From assembly GCA_964576265.1 (NCBI GenBank), contig CAZNVB010000167.1, forward strand, positions 1-6,760: DNA of 6,760 bases, in the 5' to 3' direction. Below the pieces are notes generated by a model. That model did no database searches and was not told where the DNA came from. It was given only the letters and a program-made list of their open reading frames with translations. The stretch comes from CAZNVB01 sp964576265. Lineage in GTDB: Bacteria > Acidobacteriota > Aminicenantia > Aminicenantales > UBA8522. This document shows positions 1 through 4,940 of this stretch, in pieces. Every line of letters starts with the position of its first letter. Positions within the stretch are counted from its first letter, which is position 1. The position numbers were made by a program, and so were the translations under genes.

Positions 1-653
1 ACCCTTACTTCTATGATTATCTTACGGCCGAAGAGTTTCTGAATTTCTACGGCCAGCTTTTCGGACTCAAAGGCCGGCTCAAGGCGGAGAAGATCGACCG
101 GCTTCTCGCGCGAGTCGGTCTGGAGCGGGCAAGGCACTTGCAGCTGCGGAAATTCTCCCGCGGGATGCTGCAGCGGATCGGTCTCGCCCAGGCGCTGATC
201 AACGATCCGGACTTCTTGCTTCTCGACGAACCCTTGGGCGGCCTCGATCCCCTGGGTCGGAAGGAAATCCGCGATATCATCGTCCAGCTTAAACAGGAGG
301 GGAAGACGGTCTTCCTCTGTTCCCATATTCTCCAGGACATCGAGATGATCTGCGATCGGGTGGCGATCATCGTCGGCGGTCGGATCATCAGCCAGGGAGC
401 TCTGCCGGAACTGATTTCGGAGAAAATCCTGTTTGCCGAGGTGACCGTCTCCGGCCTGGCGCCGAGCGATCTCGAAGGGATGGGCGAGATCCTTTCCACT
501 CGCGGGGACAAAATTTTGCTCAAGATTTTCCGGGAGGAAGACGTCGACGGCCTCGTGGCGAGGGTCCAGCAGAACAAGGGCCGGATTCATTCTCTCGTCC
601 CCCGCACCGAGACTCTGGAGGATCTCTTCGTCGAGATGGTCAAACAGGGATGA
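1..653 (+). CDS. ABC transporter ATP-binding protein, ABC-2 exporter type (5' truncated)
   Basis: This is the cytoplasmic ATPase of an ABC exporter, which hydrolyses ATP to drive the permease encoded next. The first complete codon is at position 3 and 216 residues are visible. The Walker A region and Q-loop, roughly the first 80-100 residues, lie left of the window. The visible part opens with PYFYDYLTAEEFL, typical of the segment just after the Q-loop. Then come the signature FSRGMLQR (153-176; most relatives read SKGM or SGGQ), Walker B DFLLLDEP (210-233, catalytic Glu at 228-230), the D-loop GGLDP, and the H-loop His at 324-326 in LCSHI. The C-terminal 75 or so residues form the accessory domain common in NosF/CcmA-like exporter ATPases, ending in TLEDLFVEMV. 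The stop overlaps the next start as ATGA, so the two are probably translationally coupled. The substrate cannot be read from the sequence. The ATPase identity is very secure. Confidence 0.95.
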   Translation, partial: PYFYDYLTAEEFLNFYGQLFGLKGRLKAEKIDRLLARVGLERARHLQLRKFSRGMLQRIGLAQALINDPDFLLLDEPLGGLDPLGRKEIRDIIVQLKQEGKTVFLCSHILQDIEMICDRVAIIVGGRIISQGALPELISEKILFAEVTVSGLAPSDLEGMGEILSTRGDKILLKIFREEDVDGLVARVQQNKGRIHSLVPRTETLEDLFVEMVKQG

Positions 654-1414
654 AAATCAGGACGATTGCTCTCAACACCCTGAAAGAGGCGATCCGGGAC
701 CGCATTCTCTATCTGCTTTTCTTTTTCGCCGCTGTTTCGCTTATCTCCTCCCGGGTGCTGGCCCTGCTCACGGTCGGCGACCGAGTTAAAATCATCAAGG
801 ATGTCGGCTTGGCCTCGATCTCGATTTTCGGCATGCTGATGGCCATCCTGATCGGAACCGGACTGGTGTACAAGGAAATCGATAAAAAGACAATCTTTAC
901 CCTCCTTTCAAAGCCCATCGAGCGCTGGGAGTTCCTGGTCGGCAAGTTTTTCGGCCTGGTCCTGACCCTCTTCATCATGATCACCTTGATGACGCTGATC
1001 TTTCTTGTCATCCTTTTCCTGCACAGCTTTCGGGTGGAGGGCCGACTGCTCCTGGCCGTTCTGTTCATTTTCATCGAGCTCATCCTGATTACGGCCGTGG
1101 CCATCCTGTTTTCCTGCTTTTCGACTCCGATCCTGAGCTCGATTTTTTCCTTGTCCTTTTATGTGATCGGTCATCTCTCCTGGGGGCTTGAGCCGCTGAT
1201 TCGACGAGTGCGGCCGGGCGTCGCCCGGTCTGCCCTCCAGGTCCTTTATACTCTTCTTCCCGACCTTGAAAACTTTAATTTCAAGACCGAGGTCGTACAC
1301 GGCCTGACGATCGAACCGAGATTTTTCATCTATTCCGCTTTCTACGGCCTGGTCTACACGGTTTTCGTCCTCTTTCTGGCCGTTCTCATCTTCAAAAAAC
1401 GGGATTTCATCTAA
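650..1414 (+). CDS. ABC-2 type transporter permease, NosY-like
   Basis: This is the integral inner-membrane subunit pairing with the ATPase upstream. It has 254 residues, a normal length for the NosY-like (COG1277-type) permeases. About six membrane segments can be seen near residues 18-40, 53-74, 100-124, 132-157, 159-178 and 228-248. Two family hallmarks are present. One is the loop YKEIDKKTIFTLLSKPIERW (74-93), which matches the conserved 'E-I-x-x-x-T-I-x-x-L-S-K-P' coupling region. The other is LPDLENFNFKTEVVHG (203-218) before the last helix. The ATG start overlaps the ATPase stop by four bases (ATGA). No well-spaced Shine-Dalgarno precedes it, which fits translational coupling. The exported substrate is unknown. 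The neighbouring TPR-like and prepilin peptidase genes hint at an envelope role, but that is inference. Confidence 0.92.
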   Translation: MKIRTIALNTLKEAIRDRILYLLFFFAAVSLISSRVLALLTVGDRVKIIKDVGLASISIFGMLMAILIGTGLVYKEIDKKTIFTLLSKPIERWEFLVGKFFGLVLTLFIMITLMTLIFLVILFLHSFRVEGRLLLAVLFIFIELILITAVAILFSCFSTPILSSIFSLSFYVIGHLSWGLEPLIRRVRPGVARSALQVLYTLLPDLENFNFKTEVVHGLTIEPRFFIYSAFYGLVYTVFVLFLAVLIFKKRDFI

Positions 1415-1418
1415 GATT

Positions 1419-1422
1419 GAGG
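1419..1422 (+). promoter_or_regulatory. Ribosome binding site deciding the TPR-like gene start
   Basis: GAGG lies six bases before the TTG at 1429 and just downstream of the permease stop. The alternative TTG at 1417 has no purine-rich motif at a useful distance, so this site favours the shorter product. Confidence 0.5.
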
Positions 1423-1428
1423 CAAACC

Positions 1429-2289
1429 TTGCGACGCGCAAAGCGGGGATTGGCGACGCCGGCGCTCGTAATCTTCCTCATTCTTTCCTGCGCCGGTTTC
1501 TCCGGTCTCAAGCTCGTGGTCGATCGAATTCCGCGGAAAAAAATCCCCGGAGCTTCCGTCATCTACATCCCCTCCGGAAAATACCTGAAATACGCGACCC
1601 TGGGCTATTCTTCTTTCATGGCGGATCTGATTTACCTGTGGGCCATCCAATATTACAGCACTTACACGATTGTCGACCGCTTTCAGAATCTGATGCACAT
1701 CTTCTCCATCATCGCCGAGCTGGACCCGCGGTACGTCGATCCCTACGAAGTCGGCGCCCTGATCGCCGCTCATGAAGCCAGAGATCTCAATTTGGCTTAT
1801 CAGGTCCTCGACCTCGGGCTGGCCAAAAACCCGAAGGAATGGTTTTTCCCCTTCCTGGCCGGCCATTACGCCCAGCTGGCCAAAGACTTCGAAACGGCCC
1901 GAAAATACTTTAAAATCACGATGGAGATTCCGGGCGCGCCGGATTTCGTCAAACGGCTCTATGCCGCCGCCTCTTTCCGGGTCATGGACTTCAAAACGTC
2001 CTGGGAGACATGGCTTGAGGTTTACAACACGGCCCCTGACGACCGGACGAGGAAAATCGCCTCGAATCATCTCTATCGCGTCAAATCGACGACAGACATC
2101 AACCTCATCAAGGAGGCGATCGAAAAATTCAGGCAGCGGTCCGGCCGCCTGCCAAACGCTCTGTCCGAGCTGGTGAAAGCTCGGGTTATCCCCTCTCTGC
2201 CGAAGGACATGGACGGCAAAGATTATCTTTACGACCCCAAGACGGGATCCGTCGAGGCGCCGACGATTTGGTGGAAAAGGTCTTTATAA
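1429..2289 (+). CDS. Membrane-anchored TPR-like protein of unknown function with pseudopilin-like tail
   Basis: I do not recognise a named gene. The frame is open from a TTG at 1417 (290 residues). I prefer the TTG at 1429 (286 residues) because GAGG at 1419-1422 sits six bases before it. Numbering below is from 1417. A basic N-terminus (RRAKRG) precedes a hydrophobic segment (about 12-34), a likely single anchor with the rest outside the cytoplasm. ILSC at 22-25 is only a weak lipobox. The body (about 60-225) is helical and carries features of uncharacterised TPR-like envelope proteins: MADLIYLWAIQYY, a LDPRYVDPYEVGAL block, and NPKEWFFPFLAGHYAQ followed by a TPR-like helix pair with ETARKYF. 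Residues 234-280 (EKFRQRSGRLPNALSEL, then LPKDMDGKDYLYDPKTG) resemble the C-terminal part of major pseudopilins. The start is one base after the permease stop for the 1417 option, and the 3' end overlaps the prepilin peptidase start. A link to pilus or secretion assembly is inferred only. Confidence 0.8.
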   Translation: MRRAKRGLATPALVIFLILSCAGFSGLKLVVDRIPRKKIPGASVIYIPSGKYLKYATLGYSSFMADLIYLWAIQYYSTYTIVDRFQNLMHIFSIIAELDPRYVDPYEVGALIAAHEARDLNLAYQVLDLGLAKNPKEWFFPFLAGHYAQLAKDFETARKYFKITMEIPGAPDFVKRLYAAASFRVMDFKTSWETWLEVYNTAPDDRTRKIASNHLYRVKSTTDINLIKEAIEKFRQRSGRLPNALSELVKARVIPSLPKDMDGKDYLYDPKTGSVEAPTIWWKRSL

Positions 2290-3035
2290 TTCTCTTCGGG
2301 CTGGTCTGGGGAAGTTTCCTCAACGTCGTGATCTATCGCCTCCCGGCCGGAATCAGCCTCATCCGACCGTCGTCCTCCTGTCCGCGCTGCAAAACCCCGA
2401 TCAAACCCTATGACAACATTCCGGTCCTCTCTTATCTTCTTCTCCGGGGACGCTGCCGCTCCTGCGGCGAGAGGATCTCGCCGGTCTATCCGCTCGTCGA
2501 AATCCTGACCGCTTTGAGTTTTCTTTTGCTTTCCCTTCGCTTTCCCCTGGGCCTTCATTTCTTCGCCTCTTGCCTCTTCTCGAGCGCTCTCATCGTCCTG
2601 GCGACGATCGACTTCTTCCACCAGATCATTCCTGATGAAATCACGATGCCGGCCCTGGTTCTGGCCCTGATTTACTCCCTCTTCCGGTCCGACCTCGGTT
2701 TGCGCCAGGCGCTCGTCGGCGCGGTCGGCGGAGCGTGCTTTCTTCTTTTCATCTACGGCGCCTATTTCCTCTTGAGAAAGAAAGAGGGACTGGGGATGGG
2801 CGACGTCACCATGATGCTCCTGATCGGATCGTATCTCGGCTGGCGCCAGGCGTTTCTCGCCCTGATTCTGGCTTCATTCTCCGGAGCTCTGGTCGGCGCT
2901 TTCCTGCTTCTCTGGCGGAAAAAAGACCTTCAATACGCTCTGCCCTTCGGCACCTTCTTAGCCCCAGCAGCCTACTTCGCGCTGCTTTGGGGAGAGCCAA
3001 TCGTCCGGGCGTATTTCGACCTCTATCAAGGCTGA
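2268..3035 (+). CDS. pilD: Prepilin peptidase / N-methyltransferase (A24 family, PilD/GspO type)
   Basis: This polytopic inner-membrane aspartyl protease cleaves the leader of type IV prepilins or type II secretion pseudopilins and N-methylates the new N-terminus. It has 255 residues, usual for the two-domain family. The N-terminal domain has GSFLNVVIYRLP (15-26) and two CxxC pairs (C38/C41 and C63/C66) flanking KPYDNIPVLSYLLLRGRC, the zinc-binding methylase region. The protease domain has the catalytic Asp pair: D115 in ATIDFFHQIIPDEIT and D179 in the GxGD motif LGMGDV. The residue after GMGDV is Thr where Lys is usual. About eight hydrophobic segments are visible. The start is TTG 2268 or GTG 2271, inside the preceding gene. 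GAGG at 2254-2257 is ten bases before the TTG, so coupling is likely. The symbol denotes the family; gspO or comC usage would be equally fair, as no pilin gene is in view. Confidence 0.95.
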   Translation: MVEKVFIILFGLVWGSFLNVVIYRLPAGISLIRPSSSCPRCKTPIKPYDNIPVLSYLLLRGRCRSCGERISPVYPLVEILTALSFLLLSLRFPLGLHFFASCLFSSALIVLATIDFFHQIIPDEITMPALVLALIYSLFRSDLGLRQALVGAVGGACFLLFIYGAYFLLRKKEGLGMGDVTMMLLIGSYLGWRQAFLALILASFSGALVGAFLLLWRKKDLQYALPFGTFLAPAAYFALLWGEPIVRAYFDLYQG

Positions 3036-3120
3036 GCCCGGGGACGAGAACCGAACGCGCGCGGCTGTCGATTGTATTTCCGCATTCAGTGTGATAAGGA
3101 AGTGAGGACAGGACGAAGCG
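3036..3120 (+). other. Only intergenic gap; probable boundary between two transcription units
   Basis: These 85 bases separate the prepilin peptidase from the GT-C gene; every other junction overlaps or is under 15 bases. I see no stem followed by a T-run, so no intrinsic terminator. A weak promoter-like pair, TTGTAT (3072-3077) and GATAAG (3093-3098), has a 15-base spacer and is not convincing. The gap may contain the start of a new transcript, but the sequence does not prove it. Confidence 0.35.
3110..3113 (+). promoter_or_regulatory. Ribosome binding site of the GT-C-like membrane protein
   Basis: AGGA lies seven bases before ATG 3121, with a second purine block GAGG at 3104-3107. This is the best spaced Shine-Dalgarno site in the window and supports the ATG at 3121. 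Confidence 0.6.
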
Positions 3121-4938
3121 ATGGAGAAAGGAAAAACGGGCAAACCGAACGTCGTTCTTGCTTGGATTTTTCTGGTATTTTTCTTCAGCCTAGGCTTTTC
3201 CCTGTTCGTCAACCTGCCGGCTGTCCATAAAAATTTCCTTTTTGCCGACCAGGCCGTTTACTACGCTCTCACCCAGAGCATCGCCTTCGATGGAGACCTT
3301 GAATACACCAAGAAGGATCTGGTCCGCTATTACCACGATTTCGCCGCCGGTCCGCAGGGAATTTTTCTGAAAAAAGTCAAAAGCGGAAGGATTTATTACG
3401 CCAAATCCTGGGCTTATTCTCTCTTTGCTGCCCCCTTTGTCCGGGTGTTCGGCGCCAACGGCTTCCTTGTCTTTCACTCTTTTCTCCTGCTTCTTGTCCT
3501 GATCCTCGGAAGCGCTTTCCTTGGCCTCGACACGGGCCCGCCTTTGTCTCTTGCCGTCCTTCTTTCCTTTCTCTTCGCCTCGGTGGCCGGCGTTTATTTC
3601 TTCTGGATCTCGCCCGATTTTTTCAACTTCAGTCTTGTCTTCGCCATCGTCTTTTTATGGGTTTATAAGATAAAAAGGCATGAGGTGCTGCCGGAAGACG
3701 CTGCCGGCGGCAAGGCGGCTTCGTTTCTCCTTTCTCCGGCCTCCGATTATCTGGCCGCCGGTCTCGCCGGCATCGCCGTTTTTTCCAAGCCGCCGAATAT
3801 CGTCCTGATCGGGCCGATGGTCCTCTCGGCCTTGATTCAGAAACAATGGCGGCGCACCTCGGCTGTCGGACTGGTATTTATCCTGACGCTGAGCTTTTTC
3901 TTCGGCGCCAACGCTCTCGTCACCTCGGACTGGAACTACCAGGGAGGTGAGCGGAAATCATTCATCGGCACGTTTCCGCTCGAAAGAAGCGAAGCGACCT
4001 TCGATTCTCTGGGTCATGTCATGACTTCAGAGAATTATTTCCAGCGCTTCCTTTTGCCGCCCAAGTTCATCTTCTATAATATTTTTTATTATTTTTTCGG
4101 CCGCTTCACCGGCGTCGCCTGGTATTTTTTTCCCGCCCTGCTCGGTCTGATCCTTTTTTTTGCCGGCCGGCGCCGGCCGGCGGGCTGGCTTCTTTTGGCT
4201 GCTCTCGCTGGAGGGATTCTCATTTATATCGTCCTCATGCCGGATAATTATGGCGGCGGCGGCGGCACTCTGGCCAACCGCTATTTTCTCAACATCTATC
4301 CCCTCTTCTTTTTCCTCCCGAGAACGAAATGGTCCTGGCGGCAGGTTGCCCTGATCTGGATGATGGCAGCCGTCTTCATCTCGCCGATTCTGGTCAATCC
4401 GTTCGAATCTTCGGCCCAACCGGCTATGCACGCCAAGCGCCTGCCGTTCAAGATTCTGCCGCTCGAGATGACCCAGGTCAATAATTTCCCCACCAACACC
4501 AACCCGGACGCTTTCCGGGTTCACATTTGGCCGGACAAGCCGCATCCGCACGGCGAATTCATTCATTTTCTGGATGACAATTTTCACCGGAAGCTCGAGC
4601 CGAACGGAATCTGGACCCGGGGCGACCGGACATGCGAGTTTATCCTGAAGACCTACTATCCTCTCCGGGAAATCGGATTCCGGCTGCTGAACAACCCCCG
4701 GGCCAATAATCAAATCACCGTCAGGGTGGGAAGAAAACGTCAGAAGATCGTCCTCCAACCCCGGCAGAGGGGCGAGCTGCGCTTCGCCGTCGGGAACGGC
4801 TTCCAGATCCAAAGCCGCTACCATTACCGGGTAAAAATCAAGGCTGCCAAGGGCTCCATTCCATATTATGAAGATCCGTCCAGTCTGGAAAGAAGAGAGC
4901 TGGGCGTCTTCTTCGAAATCGACCTCGTTCCGAGATAG
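3121..4938 (+). CDS. Polytopic membrane protein, probable GT-C fold glycosyltransferase with C-terminal soluble domain
   Basis: This 605-residue protein likely transfers a sugar from a lipid-linked donor at the outer face of the inner membrane; the fold class is inferred, not the substrate. A first helix (about 10-32) is followed by a large loop beginning FADQAVYYALTQSIAFDGDLEY (D43, D57, D59), the position where GT-C enzymes carry their catalytic acidic residue. Next come YYAKSWAYSLFAAPFVRVFG (92-111), a helix-rich core to about residue 420 with some ten further membrane segments, ISPDFFNFSLVF (163-174) and FSKPPNIVLIGP. A glycine run (378-382) precedes ANRYFLNIYP (385-394), a pattern I associate with GT39-like membrane proteins. 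Residues from about 424 to 605 are hydrophilic, rich in beta-type alternation (ITVRVGRKRQKIVLQP), and probably form an extracytoplasmic domain. The ATG at 3121 has a good ribosome binding site. The AsnB gene follows after two bases, pointing to a joint role in envelope glycan synthesis. It could also be an uncharacterised membrane protein without transferase activity. Confidence 0.8.
   Translation: MEKGKTGKPNVVLAWIFLVFFFSLGFSLFVNLPAVHKNFLFADQAVYYALTQSIAFDGDLEYTKKDLVRYYHDFAAGPQGIFLKKVKSGRIYYAKSWAYSLFAAPFVRVFGANGFLVFHSFLLLLVLILGSAFLGLDTGPPLSLAVLLSFLFASVAGVYFFWISPDFFNFSLVFAIVFLWVYKIKRHEVLPEDAAGGKAASFLLSPASDYLAAGLAGIAVFSKPPNIVLIGPMVLSALIQKQWRRTSAVGLVFILTLSFFFGANALVTSDWNYQGGERKSFIGTFPLERSEATFDSLGHVMTSENYFQRFLLPPKFIFYNIFYYFFGRFTGVAWYFFPALLGLILFFAGRRRPAGWLLLAALAGGILIYIVLMPDNYGGGGGTLANRYFLNIYPLFFFLPRTKWSWRQVALIWMMAAVFISPILVNPFESSAQPAMHAKRLPFKILPLEMTQVNNFPTNTNPDAFRVHIWPDKPHPHGEFIHFLDDNFHRKLEPNGIWTRGDRTCEFILKTYYPLREIGFRLLNNPRANNQITVRVGRKRQKIVLQPRQRGELRFAVGNGFQIQSRYHYRVKIKAAKGSIPYYEDPSSLERRELGVFFEIDLVPR
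4162..4181 (+). repeat. Perfect 20-base GC-only palindrome inside the GT-C gene
   Basis: The 10-mer GCCGGCCGGC, itself self-complementary, occurs twice in direct succession, giving a 20-base perfect palindrome. It encodes AGRRRPA, a basic loop between two membrane segments. A run of eight T (4154-4161) lies directly before it, the wrong side for an intrinsic terminator on this strand. The repeat may simply reflect Arg/Gly/Ala/Pro codons. Confidence 0.8.
4252..4266 (+). repeat. GGC x5 trinucleotide repeat encoding five glycines
   Basis: Five identical GGC codons encode residues 378-382 of the GT-C-like protein, just before the conserved NRYF segment. Related proteins often have a Gly-rich stretch here, so the run is probably structural. 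In-frame length change by slippage is possible. Confidence 0.75.
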
Positions 4939-4940
4939 CG

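Noticed and set aside
1482..1491. ILSC as a lipoprotein signal in the TPR-like protein
   Set aside because: Leu at the -2 position is unusual for a lipobox, and the hydrophobic segment continues past the Cys, which fits a simple membrane anchor better.
908..2070. Minus-strand open frames opposite the permease and TPR-like genes
   Set aside because: Their sequences are rich in Asp/Gln/Lys/Arg from the reverse complement of hydrophobic codons, with no ribosome sites or motifs.
3036..3075. GC-rich stretch after the prepilin peptidase as a terminator
   Set aside because: CCCGGG and GCGCGC are short self-complementary words without a real stem-loop or following T-run.
3072..3098. Possible promoter TTGTAT / GATAAG before the GT-C gene
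   Set aside because: The spacer is only 15 bases and the -10 match is poor; too weak to annotate as a promoter.
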